Origin: Ustilago trichophora
Lineage: Eukaryota > Basidiomycota > Ustilaginomycetes > Ustilaginales > Ustilaginaceae
Reading direction: 5' to 3'
DNA length: 64,000 nt
NCBI GenBank assembly: GCA_900323505.1
Contig: OOIN01000015.1
Location: forward strand, 186,001-250,000
Below are positions 12,062 to 23,488 of the stretch, in pieces. The number at the start of each line of letters is the position of its first letter. The first letter of the stretch is position 1. Under the pieces are notes generated by a model. That model did no database searches and had not been told where the DNA came from. It was given only the letters and a program-made list of their open reading frames with translations. The translations under genes and the position numbers were made by a program.

Positions 12062-13347
12062 GATGGCGACAAAGGAGTTGGGGTAGGATGGAGGATGACG
12101 ACGAAGGAGTGTGTGAAGGAAGAAAGAGAGAGAGAGAGAGAGAGAAGAGAGACGAAGGAGGAAGCGGGCAGGGCAGGGCAGGGCAGGGCAGACCCACAGA
12201 CCAGAGAGACTAGAGAGACCAGAGACCAGAGAAACCAAAAACGAAGAATTGCGATCGCACTCTAGCAAGGCAGAGAGCCAGAACAGCTCCAGCTCCCGCC
12301 CGAAGAAGGAATACACACACACACATACATACAGCACAGAGCACACTGTCTACAAAATTACAATTTCCATTCGACTCGAGCGCGGCTGTCCGGACTGGTG
12401 AGGTGCCCGAATCAAAACTGATCGCACTTGGTCTTCCTAAGCTTGACCACCGATCAGTTTGAACGAATAGGAAGCACTGATTCCACTTTGAAGAGGAAAA
12501 AAAGAAAGGCGCGCCAACAAAAGAGAATGTTACAAAAGAGTGAAGAAAAATTGAAGTCCATCTAGAACACAATAGTCACTCGACTTCTCCCAAATCACTA
12601 CAAATTGTAAAGCAGATCACAATTTTCAATTCGAGATCACATTTCAACCGAGAGATGGGACTTTGGGCAGCCAAGAAGGTTGCTGGTCGTGATGGATTGA
12701 CCCTGATCGCTCCGCAGAACTCGAGAGAGGCACTCTCGATTCTGCCGCATGGTCCACAGTCGTAAGGTGCGGATCCGGGATCAGATCTTTCTCGTCCTGC
12801 TTGGGCATTCTTCTCGATGCAAGCTTGCCTCCCAGCCAAATCTTGATCTGACGGTTTCAAGTCATCTCTCACCTCTAGAGCGATAGCTGTTCACATCTCT
12901 TCATCATCCTGCGTTGTCGACTATGGCTCGAATATCGTTCAGTGACCATAATGGCGATGTTGCTACCATCCACAATGCTGAGGATCCTGAGCGTCGGCCT
13001 TTGAGAGAGGGAAGCAGCGGAGAGAGCTTGTGTGCTCTTGCGCCCGTTTCATTCCGGCGCCTCCAAGTCTCCGATACGTGCGAGAAAGCAAAGTTGCAAA
13101 ATACCTTGGATCAAACTCTAACACAGTGCTCAGAAAATTCGTGAGCGAACAGAAACGAGATCGATGCTTTATTGATCTTGGGTGCAACATTACGCCATGG
13201 CTGGGATCCACAAAGCAGCAAGCCGTGCTCGGAATGCGGACGGTCCCGCAAAGACGCATTGCATTTCTTGACTCATCCCTCCATGCCCGATTAAGCAAAG
13301 CACAGCAAACCATAGCACAGCACAGCACAGCACAGCTTGTCTACTCG

Positions 13348-13380
<33 letters not shown>

Positions 13381-13738
13381 ACAGTAATATCAAGAATGAT
13401 CCCATATCTAATGTTCACACAAGCTTGGGCTTCATAAGAAGAGAAAGTGATTGTTGCCATGCCATGAAAAATGGGAGGACGGTGACTCAAGTGTGGGAAG
13501 CAGACGACAAGAGGTGGAGGCCAAAGCCAATTTCGGGTTTTGGCGATTTTTGGAAGAAATCGAGCCAATCTGGCATGGGATCGTGGGATCGAAAATGGCG
13601 ATTCCAGGTCTATACAGTATTGCGATATTGCGACACCACAGAGACAGGTTGTGCCGTCTGATTCCAGTTTTGGCAGAAGCTGCTCCTGTCAACTCCAAGC
13701 TGCTCCAAGTCTGGGCGATCCGTCTTGACAGCTACTAC

Positions 13739-13774
<36 letters not shown>

Positions 13775-13824
13775 ACCTTTCATTCCACATCCTCTCCATC
13801 CGAGACCAACTTAATATCATCACC
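12062..13824. other. Long divergent intergenic region upstream of ATP2
   Basis: It holds a GA tract (about 12124-12150), a GGCAG pentamer run (about 12167-12190), an ACAGC pentamer run (about 13313-13336), a CT tract (about 13349-13379) and a TCA trinucleotide tract (13738-13774) shortly before the next start codon. Short open frames (for example from an ATG at 12923, 73 codons) have no family support. Confidence 0.55.
13738..13774. repeat. (TCA)n trinucleotide microsatellite in a 5' leader
   Basis: About 12 TCA units end roughly 50 nt before the ATG at 13825, so the tract probably lies in the transcript leader or core promoter. Confidence 0.9.
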
Positions 13825-14445
13825 ATGATCGCTAGGTCCATCGCTCGTACTGCCAGGCCATTGGCTCGCTCCGCCGCCGGCCCTTCCTTGGCTCGTCTCT
13901 CGGTTCGCAAGTATGCCACCAACCCACCTGGCCCCGTCGCAACCAAGTCGGATGCTCCCTGGGCCATCGCTTCCGTCATCACTTTCGGTGGTCTCTTTGT
14001 CTACTTCACCGCCCCCGGCGCCAAGAAGGATGACCACGCTCACCACGCCTCCAAGCACCACGAGGCCGAGGCCGACGACCAGGAGGACGACCAGGAGCCT
14101 GAAGCTCCCAAGCAGCCAGTAGAGTTGCCCGACGGTAGCATCGAACACCCCGAGGGCTTTGTCGAAGTCAAGCGTCCCGAGATCCGCCACGACGCTCCCG
14201 AAGGTGACAAGCATCTCGAATCCAAGAAGCTCGCCGACGAGCACGCCTACGACAAGCAGAAGGGCGTCAAGCGTGAACGCTCCCTCCCCGCTGACGACAC
14301 CACCTTCAAGCACGGTGTGGCCGCTGCCAAGGACGGCAACCCCGTCTCGGACCCCAAGGCCGTCGTTGCCGCTGCCCACACCGCAAAGCAGGAAAAGGCA
14401 CACCCCAAGGCTGCCCCCGCTTCCGAAGAGTCCTCGGACGAGTAG
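13825..14445 (+). CDS. Unknown small mitochondrial single-pass membrane protein
   Basis: Single exon, 206 residues. Residues 1-30 are rich in Arg, Ala and Ser without acidic residues (MIARSIARTARPLARSAAG), a typical mitochondrial presequence ending near RKYATNPP. One hydrophobic segment follows (PWAIASVITFGGLFVYFTAP, about 50-69). The remaining two thirds are highly charged, with a His/Asp/Glu-rich stretch, a Lys-rich middle and an acidic C-terminus ending EESSDE. This suggests an inner-membrane anchor with a soluble tail, but I do not recognise a family and assign no function. Codon use is strongly C-biased like ATP2 next door, suggesting high expression. ATG choice is supported by the presequence. 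Confidence 0.85.
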   Translation: MIARSIARTARPLARSAAGPSLARLSVRKYATNPPGPVATKSDAPWAIASVITFGGLFVYFTAPGAKKDDHAHHASKHHEAEADDQEDDQEPEAPKQPVELPDGSIEHPEGFVEVKRPEIRHDAPEGDKHLESKKLADEHAYDKQKGVKRERSLPADDTTFKHGVAAAKDGNPVSDPKAVVAAAHTAKQEKAHPKAAPASEESSDE

Positions 14446-14742
14446 ATTTGCACCTCGACCAACAGGCATCAGGCTGCGGTCAGGCTCGCAAGGTAGTACG
14501 CCATTCTTCTCTCCTAACATCAGTCAAAGCAGCGGACAGTCCTTCGATACACATCTCGACACAGTCACAACCACACTGCCCTCGGATTTACCGTATCGCT
14601 CCTTTCGATCTTGTTCACATCTCGGTGCCCCAATGTAAAATGCAACACAACCCCCTCAACCCAACAATATCCCATTGCAGCATTCAATCAATAACAACAA
14701 CAACAAGTCCAGAATATACATTGCACAGCAGCAGCAGCAGCA
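14446..14742. other. Convergent 3' region
   Basis: Short convergent spacer with CAA- and CAG-rich stretches (near 14690-14745). No gene seen. Confidence 0.5.
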
Positions 14743-15846
14743 TCACCAGCTTTTGTGGATTACCATGTCCTCCGGATGCGACTTGGGGCTTGCTGGATGC
14801 GCTGCTACATGTCGACGCAGCTCTTGACGATCCAGCAGGCCTGCTACATTCCTGACCGACGACTCATGATGGTAGCGCCACACAAGATGCGAGGCAGCAA
14901 TCTTGATCTCAGGTTCAGAAGCGTCGAAGAGCAGCCACCAAGGTGCAGGCGCAAGAGGCAGATTCACCTGCGGCACGCACATCTCTGCAGCAAGCGCGAT
15001 CGCTGCGCAGGCCACAATGTGTGGTCCAAAAATGCAAAGCACCGGTGTTTGTAGGCTGCGTGAGAGAACGGTGCCAAGTGTCAGCGGCTTGCAAGCTCAA
15101 CACGAAGGCTATATAAAGGGCACTTACGCATCGTTGAGGAAAGACCAGGCACACTGCGCTAGTGTCACGGGCTGTGACGAAGCTTTATCGACGAGTGGCG
15201 GTGTCGAGGCTTCAGGAGACCAACCGAGATGCGGTTTGACGGTGACTTTGAGACTGGGATCTGTGAGTCCGAGAGCCTGCAAGTAGTTGACCAACAACGC
15301 GTACGGTAGCGTCACTTGTACGTGAAAGCCGAGACGCTTGAGAATCTGCATCTCGGATACAACCACAGCATCGCGGAGACGACTCAACTCGGCAGAGTCG
15401 TACGCTGGAGCACAGTACGGCGGAGCTAGAGAATGAGAATCTGCTGAGGACGCCAGAGACACGTTTGACGCGTTGTACGTACTGGAAGGGGTCCAATCGG
15501 GAGGCAGATGGAGACTTTTTGTAAGGTGATAGTCGAGGTAGTGAAAGGCGTTGATCAAGTGTCGAAGACGGACCTGAGTCTCCTCGAGCTTGGTGGCTAA
15601 GAGCAGAGCTCCCATCGCAATTTCGCTGCCAGAGAAATCGCACATGGATGAGGTGAACCAGAAGCGCTGAAAGAAGACTTGAGCCACCGCCATGGTCCTC
15701 TGTGGCAGTCTCAAAAGTACACCGACTTGCTGAATGACCTGACAGCCGAGCGCCCTGAGCTCCATCTCGAGATCGTAGGACAGACCATCAGTCATGGACG
15801 GAGTGACCGCCAACTGCTGACGGGTAGCCAGCGGATTCAGGAGCAT
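14743..15846 (-). CDS. Cyclin-L-like protein (cyclin for a transcription/splicing CDK)
   Basis: Two exons on the minus strand, 15846-15128 and 15055-14743, with a 72-nt GT-AG intron; joined product 343 residues from the ATG at 15846. The first cyclin fold shows LLNPLATRQQLAVTPSMTDG, then CQVIQQVGVLLRLPQRTMAV, FFQRFW and GALLLATKLEETQVRLRHLI, the pattern of cyclin L (partner of CDK11-type kinases). The second fold includes MQILKRLGFHVQVTLPYALL and, after the intron, GPHIVACAAIALAAEMCVPQ. An insertion of roughly 40 Ser/Pro-rich residues separates helices. The frame stays open upstream to about 16101, so a more 5' start or an additional 5' exon is possible; the stretch just upstream (HAGPVTPFGAPGSH) could be coding. 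Function as a CTD- or splicing-linked cyclin is inferred from similarity. Confidence 0.85.
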
Positions 15847-17086
15847 CTTGAGGACGTGAAGATGTGCCGAGTGGCTCCCGGGGGCCCCAAAGGGGGTTAC
15901 TGGCCCAGCATGATTGTATTGATCTGCTTGAGAGATGTTTCTGTGGACAATGTTGAGGTTGAGAAGCGATGGAAAGCCTTGTGATGGAAGCAAGGCGAAG
16001 AGCAAAAGAAAGTGGAGGAGACCACCAAACCTTCCTTTTTTGATAATTGTCAGATCAGTTGAAACGTACAAATTTGAGAAATGCGAATTTGTATGTGGCA
16101 CGCGTGTGAAAGAGGGGCCGAGCTGTACCTTTCAACTTTTCGAAATTTGTGTGTGTGTGTGTGTGTGTGTGTGTTTCGTTCGTTCGAAACTTGTGTCCTG
16201 AGAGGTCAAGAGAGAAAGAGAGTTTGAGTGTTGGGGTGTGAAATTCGAGAACAAAAGCAGTGTGGCAGTGTGAGCGTGTGAGAATGTGTGTGAGTGATGT
16301 TTGGAGGTGGTGCAGGACATTGCATGCAGCTGAACAGAAAGAACAAGGCAAAGGAAAGGGTCTTTTGTTGATCAAACTCACTCTCTGCTAAGTTACTGCA
16401 ACTTAGCCTCGGCAACTCCGCGCTGTGACTCTCTGCCCTTCCCGAAGCGCTGATTGAGGTCCAGTCTCTTGTGTCCTCCATACTCGTGCTCACAACCATC
16501 ACGTTGCCAACACTTACGCTCAGATCGTATCACAATCAACCACATCTCTCGCCACATTCAAAAGAGTCTCTTTAGCACAGCAGCTCCTTCATTCGACCCC
16601 ACAACCTTACAGATCTACCAACAGTCGTTGATTGGATTTGCTAGCTTGACAATCACATTCGACTCGTATCTACAACCGCCCGTCTTCCAGAATCCATACG
16701 AGACCCGACCAAAGCAGCGCGCGCATCGTCGTCTTCAAATTGAGTGTCGCTTCATCGAACAGCATACATACACCATCTTGTGGTCAAGCCTCCTCCGATC
16801 CATGCTCTCGACCATGTTTCTGCAACGCTAGACTTGGCAACCTACAACCACTCTTGGCGGCTGCGTATCGTGGCACCGACGACTAGACTCATCTCGGCTT
16901 CGAGCCAAGGTACAGTACAAGCAATTCAAGCCAAATTGCTTCGCTTTCTACAGCTTGCATACGACCTCTGCGCCTGACAACGCCACCCTTGCTTCCGGAA
17001 GCGATAGCACCATTTACAATCCATTCGCCCAACATCGCACGCCACACGAAGAGACAAGAACAAGCTTGCAAAGATTCTTGCCCAAC
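15847..17086. other. Divergent promoter region of the cyclin-L-like and J-domain genes
   Basis: Contains a GT dinucleotide tract at about 16148-16174 and C/T-rich DNA toward the J-domain gene. The frame of the J-domain gene is open from 16955 but has no ATG before 17087. Part of 15847-16101 may be extra 5' coding sequence of the cyclin. Confidence 0.5.
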
Positions 17087-18364
17087 ATGTCCTTCATTTC
17101 GTCGATATTCTACCGTGCTGCTGTCAGCGAGGAGTCTCGAAGAGCTCCTATCGGCAAAATCAATCGCACAAAGCGACCCGGTTCGAGAAGTGGCAATCTC
17201 CATTCCGAGGGCTTGAAAGAGGCAGGCGATGCAGACCAAGACGCCGACGATCTGCCAGGTGCAGCTGGTCCGTCCGAAGCCGACAGCTTCCAAACCAAAG
17301 TCCAGGTCATCGAAGACATTATCGCAGAGGAAAACCTCTACAAAGTCCTCAACATCAAGAGAAATGCCAAGAACGAGGAGATCCGTCGCGCCTTTTTGAC
17401 CAGAAGTCGATCCTGCCATCCAGACAAGTTTCCAGACTATCCCAATTCGACCATTGCATTCCAGAAGCTCGCCTTTGCGTACGAGACACTTTCGAAGCCG
17501 GCCTCGCGCCAAGCCTACGACTTTTCTCCGCATACGCATTCCATGTTCAACGGCAAGTCGCCCCACGACGCTTTCGATGACGAATTCGGCGAAGCGTTCG
17601 CAGACGCCACGCTTCAGGACGTCCTCTTCACCGTCTATGTCGAGTTTTTCGAAGGCGACTTCACCTCTGTCAAAGCGCTACTCAAGGTCCTCGCCGACAG
17701 TGGCTTGGGCACCTACAGCGATGCCAACATCAGCAGCATCGAGGCCAAGTTCAGAGCGCTCTCGCGCCTCATGCGAGCGACACGCAGATACTCGCGCGTG
17801 CTGCTCAACGAGATGTCGCGCCTCTACGAGATCCAGCAGGACCTGCGAGGTCTTTCGTACTTCGACATCCCGGGCCGTCTGCGCCTCACGCTTCAGCTCG
17901 CCAGAGTGACGCTCAGCATTCCACTGGCCATCGACCAGGCTATGCAGAATCCCGAGGATTACGATCGCAAGGAGTTCGGCCAATGGTTTGAGGACATGCG
18001 TGCCCAATCATCAGACTACAGCTCCAGCGACGACGACGACGACAAAGAAAGTCGGACAGAGCAGTGTTTTGGTCTGCAGGGAGAGGCGGATGGCGACGCA
18101 CTCGGATCCGACGAACATGCGCGCATGCGATACGTGCGAGCTCGAGATGCCCGCATCGCCCGAAGAGCAGCCGAGCGCCGCGATCCCGGCTCTGACAACG
18201 GCCCCGGCGCAGATCAGGAGGCGGCTGCTTTGCCCAACGAAGAGGCCAAGGAGCTGCGTGCTGGCTTCTTGGGACCCACTACCACCGCCCTTTTCACTGG
18301 CATGGTCAATCTGCTCGAGGCCGGCGAAGGATGGATGGGCGGTAAATCAGCCGACCCTTTGTAG
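17087..18364 (+). CDS. J-domain (DnaJ/Hsp40) co-chaperone of unknown client
   Basis: Single exon, 425 residues from the first ATG at 17087 (MSFISSIFYRAAV). The J domain spans about 82-150: EENLYKVLNIKRNAKNEEIRR, then the HPD triad (His111-Pro-Asp113, in CHPDKF) and FQKLAFAYETLSKPASRQAYDF. J proteins stimulate Hsp70 ATPase activity. After it lies a long predicted helical region (about 170-310) with acidic and Arg-rich helices, then an Asp/Ser acidic patch (SSSDDDDDKE) and an Arg-rich segment. No zinc-finger or Gly/Phe region typical of class A or B is seen, so it is a class C type protein. No signal peptide or clear membrane span. The specific pathway is not evident. Confidence 0.88.
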   Translation: MSFISSIFYRAAVSEESRRAPIGKINRTKRPGSRSGNLHSEGLKEAGDADQDADDLPGAAGPSEADSFQTKVQVIEDIIAEENLYKVLNIKRNAKNEEIRRAFLTRSRSCHPDKFPDYPNSTIAFQKLAFAYETLSKPASRQAYDFSPHTHSMFNGKSPHDAFDDEFGEAFADATLQDVLFTVYVEFFEGDFTSVKALLKVLADSGLGTYSDANISSIEAKFRALSRLMRATRRYSRVLLNEMSRLYEIQQDLRGLSYFDIPGRLRLTLQLARVTLSIPLAIDQAMQNPEDYDRKEFGQWFEDMRAQSSDYSSSDDDDDKESRTEQCFGLQGEADGDALGSDEHARMRYVRARDARIARRAAERRDPGSDNGPGADQEAAALPNEEAKELRAGFLGPTTTALFTGMVNLLEAGEGWMGGKSADPL

Positions 18365-18938
18365 CAAGTTGATTCTCTTCGCCCTTTCTCTCGCAACATA
18401 CCCCCAGGTCTTCAGTTTTGACCTTGCGACTTTGGCACTCCTGTTCCTCCACTTTTGTTTTTCACATCTTTGGCAATATGCGCACATCTGCTCTCTCAGA
18501 GACCTTACCTGCATCTTCACGAATATACCCCACGGTTCTCTTTAACGATACAGCAATTATTACTTTGTTTTTGTTTTTGTTCTTTCTCCCTTTCTCTTGA
18601 TTGCAAGCATGGTTGCATCTTCCTTGCTGTGAAGATGTAAGCTTTGTGCAACACAGTTCGTACTGTAGAAGGAAGTGTTGTTTTTTTGTTTTGTTTTGTT
18701 TTGTTTGTTTGTTTTTTTTTTTTTTTTTTTTTCGCTCGCATTTTTCTGGTTCTTTTCTTTTTCTTTTTTTTCGAGCGAATAATTTCAATTTGACCAAGTG
18801 TTGGTGTGGAGGAGAAATCCGAGTTCCGAACAGCAGACCCCAAGCGTTCAAGTTGAGACAAAAGTGACATCTGCACTCTGCATTACTTGCTGCTTTGACC
18901 AGAGCTCCGCATCGAACGGTGCCAAAGATGAACGCAAC
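18365..18938. other. Intergenic, tandem genes
   Basis: 3' region of the J-domain gene and promoter of the cyclin-K-like gene. It has TTTTG pentamer repeats (about 18680-18710) merging into a T run of over 20 (about 18709-18732). No coding frame with support. Confidence 0.55.
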
Positions 18939-19989
18939 ATGACGGCATCTACCGGCACACGTCCATCTACCGGCCAAGCACCGGATGACCAATGGCTGTT
19001 TTCCAAGTCGGATCTGAGCCTCACACCTTCGGTGCTTCAAGGCGGCTTGGATGCGAATGAAGAGAAGCAACGACGATTCAAAGGGGTTGGCGCGATCTAT
19101 CGGATGGGCGAGTATATGCGATTGGCGCAACACGTCATGAATACCGCTGCGATCTATCTGCATCGCTTCTACATGCGCAAACCGCTCGAATACGGACCCA
19201 ACAAGATCGGACATTCGCACTACGAGATGGCGGCAACCTGCGTGTTTCTCGCGTGCAAGGTGGAGGAATCGCATAGAAAGCTACCTAGCGTGATCGACGC
19301 TGCAATGGCTTCCTTCGACAAGAGTCCCGCTGGTGCTCAGCGATGGATGGAACGGACGTTTCGGGCCGATCCATCGAGCAAGGTAGGAACAAGCTAGCAG
19401 AGCGATATAGGTTATATACGAAGCTCAGACTGACACCATCTTTCAACTTTGCAACAGGAATTCGCAAGATGGCGAGACATCATTCTGCTATCGGAAGAAA
19501 CCTTGCTGGAGACTCTATGTTTCGATTTGATCGTCGAGCATCCACACGAGATTCTCGTCAAGGCATGTAGCCGCTTGAGTGTCGACACTCCCTTGGTTCG
19601 GCTGGCATGGACGATCCTCAATGACTGGTGAGTATCATTGCGTAGACGTTCCGACAGACGCACAGTCGCAACATCAACGGAGGAAATACCTGTACTGACC
19701 ATTCGAACTTTGTCCCTCTTCTCAATCTTACGGATCTCAAAGCTTAAGAGATGCGACATGCGTCATGTTTGAAGCACCCGTGCTTGCGGCTGGAGCATTC
19801 TATCGATCGTGTCAGACGTCGCAGGTGGATCCGTCCAAGTTTGTCGCCAAGTGGAGCGGAAAGGAGCAAGAAGGAGAGCGACAATTGACATGGATCGACG
19901 TGTTTGATGTGGACGAGTCGGAAGCTGCTGAAGCTGCCGAGGCGATCGAGAACGACGTGTATCTTGCGCACGAACAGCATGCTCAGTAA
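18939..19989 (+). CDS. Cyclin-K/T-like protein (cyclin of a CTD kinase)
   Basis: Three exons: 18939-19382, 19458-19627 and 19743-19989; introns of 75 and 115 nt with GT-AG ends. Product 286 residues. The N-terminus shows DDQWLFSKSDLSLTPSVLQG, then RMGEYMRLAQHVMNTAAIYL and CVFLACKVEESHRKLPSVID, the classic layout of cyclin K/T and fungal Ctk2/Pch1-type cyclins that activate kinases phosphorylating the RNA polymerase II C-terminal domain. Exon 2 opens EFARWRDIILLSEETLLETL and carries the start of the second cyclin fold (CFDLIVEHPHEIL). The last exon ends in an acidic Ala/Glu-rich tail. The acceptor at 19742 was chosen because the alternative a few bases on makes a stop at once. It lies 5 kb from another transcription-type cyclin gene. 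Confidence 0.88.
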
Positions 19990-20520
19990 AGCATAGCAGA
20001 CGCAATCCACGGCCGCAGTACGACCTCTTCACAGAGCTTCCAACAAGATCGAACATCCAGGCACTCCACAACCACGATCTGCGATTTGACATAGGATGAA
20101 AACCTCAAAAGCTGATTCCAAGGTCACCGTCGGAATGTACTGTAGGTTGACAAGCAGGGTCTAGCACATGTCGAGGCAGAAGCGGGATTCCCGACCAAGG
20201 ACGCAGGCGCATGTAGGGCCAAGCAGCGTCGACCATATGCGACGCACAGGTTCCTCGAAAGAAGCGGCAAAGCGAAAGGACGAAGCTCACCAGGCAGAGC
20301 GGGCTGTAGCACAGAACCCAATGTCTGCAACAGCAGCCTTTACGGCAGGGCTTCTAGAAGCACATCTTCCAATTTCGACAGCCATCTTGACTTGAGCCGT
20401 AGTAATCAGAATCGGAAATACGAAACAGGAGCAGAACTTCGTTCTACAGTAGATGGCACACATCGTGGCTGAGTGTCGTTTCTCGTCTTCCATACTGCGG
20501 GTGACATGGCTCGGGAACAT

Positions 20521-20561
<41 letters not shown>

Positions 20562-21488
20562 CACCAGTGGCGGGGTAAGATGGCCGAGTGGGGTACTGTG
20601 CATTTGGGGGGGAGGAGAAAGAGTCGTGGAACAGAAAGTGCACCTGTGCAAGAGCTCTCGGCGATGGAGACACAAATGCACACTACTTTTACGAGAACTC
20701 CGCCGGTAACACTTTTGAGGTGTTGTACATGAGCGAGTTTGTGTGAGAGAGTCAAGCGGTGTCGATTTGACCGGACGAAAGCTGCAGGACGACGATCGCG
20801 CGCCGACACTGGCCGAAGCGTCGGATGCAACTCGATTTTTAAAAAAGGAAGCGCCTCTGCGGTGGCTTGCACAACGCCGAGCGACGCGCAAAATCCCATT
20901 TCAGCTCCAAGAGAATTGCACCTGCACGCCATCACCTTCTGCTTCTACCGAGAAAAGGCTACAGTACTGTACGTGCGTGTTGACTATCGTAACCGTATAG
21001 CGTCCTTGAACGAGCTCATGTAGGGTCGATTCCTGGCATGCTTTCATTTAACTTTAGGCCCGATTGACCAGCACGTTTTACTCAACCGACCCATGTCCGA
21101 GTCGGTCAAGCACTGCTGTCAATCAGCTTTAAATTGCAATTTCCTTAGAGAGAGGACCATACTGTAGCTGCAGCAGCATCCCCGGACACCCGTAGCAAAG
21201 GCATAGATCTATCGTTGGAACTCAGATCGACACTTCTCAGAGAAGCCGTTCCAACGATGGCTTGTCGAGCGGGGGAGAGCGAGAATGAGAGAGAGAGAGA
21301 GGATAGACGTGGGCGGCGCAAATTCCAGTTTGACAAAGAAAGCGTTTGGCGAATCGAATTTTGTTAAGCAGGAAGGGGCCAAAAACACGAAAATCTTGAT
21401 GATTTTCAAAGCAAATTTACAGAGATCTCGCGAATCGATCTTCAGAAAGAGATTTCATTCCTTCTGGTTCTCGCGTTTTTGTGCACAT

Positions 21489-21526
<38 letters not shown>

Positions 21527-22261
21527 GCCTCTTTCTATTCAAGGCACGCTACAACTGCCTTTTCTTTCCCTCGCCTCGGCCACGACCTGCGTACTCTGCT
21601 TTCATGCCTCCAGTTCTCAAAACAAAAACAAAAAAAGCAATTTAATCTCTTGAAATTTCTGTCGCTTTCAGCTGCAGCCCTGCCAATTCTGGCTGTCTCC
21701 CCCACTCCTCTCTCTGTCCTGACGCCCGTGCCACAAAAAAAAAAAAAGTGACAGCGGAGACAGCCGTCTGGCCAAAAAAAGAAAAGAAAAGAAAAGAAAA
21801 GAGAGAGCGGATCTGCACATCCATCCGTCTCCGAAGAAATCACGGATGGTGCGAACACACTGGAGCCCATTTTTTTTTTTCTTTTGGGGGGTTTTTTTTC
21901 CCTTTCGTTTTCGGTGCAGCTGCAGCTGTCCAGTGCAGGACAGTGTCGACGCAAATCCACTTCGGTCCGCTCTCAAACCTTCGCTGCTCTCTCGTTATGT
22001 GCGCTCAGTGATGCGCCGTCAGCCTTTGGTTTTGACGCACTCTCGTCGAACCGCACATCATACGCAAAAGTACAGAGTGCAATGTGTGTGGTGTGTGTGT
22101 GTGTGTTATTCCTGTCACTCTCAACTGTTGCATCTTCCTCTTCTCGCCACCACCACCATCTCCTTTCGTCTCTTCTTGAGCAACACTTTTCCCGGTCACC
22201 CTCATCACGCAATCTCCTCGCGATTCACAGCGCCCCGCACGCTCTAAACTCTCTCTTCAAC
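19990..22261. other. Long intergenic region, no supported gene
   Basis: 2.3 kb with short scattered open frames only. Repeats: GA tract about 20523-20557, GA tract about 21284-21301, CA tract 21488-21524, AAAAG pentamers about 21776-21801 and GT-rich DNA near 22083-22107. The last 300 nt are C/T-rich, as in a fungal leader before the transporter ATG. On the minus strand near 20100-20400 small frames occur (for example MAVEIGRCASRSPAVKAAVA) that I cannot assign. Confidence 0.5.
21488..21524. repeat. (CA)n dinucleotide microsatellite
   Basis: About 18 CA units upstream of the transporter gene, seen directly. Confidence 0.9.
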
Positions 22262-23488
22262 ATGTCCAAGGATCACACCGCTCTCCCCATGCAGAGCCTC
22301 TCGATCGACGAGAAGGCCGGCCACGACCCCATCACTGGTCACCGCACCCCTTCCGTAGGCACTCCTGGTCACAGCGGTATGGGCGCACAGCCCACCAACG
22401 GCATCCTCCCCGGCGGCGGCTCCAAGCAGGACAAGAAGAAGATACACCCCGCCGTCATCATCGTTCTCTGGATCGCCCTCTCGAGTAGCGTCATCGTCTA
22501 CAACAAGTAAGTTTCCTTTCCATCCTAAAGCCTGATTGCCGTGGGACCACAACCATTGCATTGCTGAGCGGAAGAGCCACTTCTGCCTGTCTTTGTTCCC
22601 TTGTGACACGTTCGCTAACCGCTCTTTGCCACATTCTGCATTCCTTTCTCCTTTCCTGCTACCAGGTTCGTTCTCGACCCCAACCAGCTCAACTTCCCCT
22701 TCCCTGTCTTCCTTACCACCTTCCACATGGCTTTCGCCACCGTCGGTACCCGTCTCCTGGCCAGGTACACTCACCTTCTAGACGGTCTTGCCAACGTAGA
22801 GATGACCAACGAGCGATGGATCAAGAACATCCTCCCCATCGGTGCTCTCTTCTCGTGCTCCCTCATCTTCAGCAACATGGCCTACCTCACCCTCGGCGTC
22901 AGCTTCATCCAGATGCTCAAGGCTTTCACTCCTGTTGCCGTTCTTCTCATCTCGTTCGCTTTTGGCCTCAAGCAGCTCTCTGGTACCCTCACCATGATTG
23001 TCGGTTGCATCTCCTTCGGTGTTGCGCTCGCTTCTTACGGTCAGGGCGACTTTGCCATGTCGGGCTTCATCTGCCAGGTCCTTGCCATCGCCTTTGAGTC
23101 GTCGCGTCTCGTTATGATCCAGGTCCTCCTCCAGGGCCTCAAGATGGACCCCCTCGTCTCGCTCTATTACTTTGCCCCCGTTTGCGCCGCCATCAACGCT
23201 TTGGTCCTCCCTTTCACCGAGGGCCTCGTCCCCTTCTTCCAGATCTCCAACCTCGGCCCCTTTGTCCTTTTCTCAAACGCCGGTGTCGCGTTCGGTCTCA
23301 ACATTGCCGCCGTTTTCCTTATCGGCGCCGCTAGCTCGTTGACCCTCACCCTTGCTGGTGTCATCAAGGACATCCTCCTCATCCTTGGCTCCATGCTTCT
23401 CCTCGGTGACACTGTTACCGGCCTCCAGTTCTTCGGTTACGGTATCGCTCTTGCCGGTCTCGTTGCCTTCAAGACCCACAAGGGCTAA
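22262..23488 (+). CDS. Triose-phosphate/nucleotide-sugar transporter-type membrane protein
   Basis: Two exons, 22262-22506 and 22666-23488, around a 159-nt GT-AG intron; 355 residues. After a hydrophilic N-terminus of about 65 residues come some ten hydrophobic segments, starting with HPAVIIVLWIALSSSVIVYN, the hallmark start of the TPT branch of the drug/metabolite transporter superfamily. Exon 2 adds FPFPVFLTTFHMAFATVGTR, then NMAYLTLGVSFIQMLKAFTP, matching the conserved SFIQMLKAxxP motif, and later LTLAGVIKDILLILGSMLL. Such proteins exchange sugar phosphates, nucleotide sugars or related solutes across Golgi, ER or other membranes; the substrate cannot be told from sequence. Codon bias is high. 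Confidence 0.92.

Noticed and set aside
16955..17086. Upstream extension of the J-domain gene
   Set aside because: The frame is open but begins with TTG; the first ATG is at 17087, so the extension is not taken as coding.
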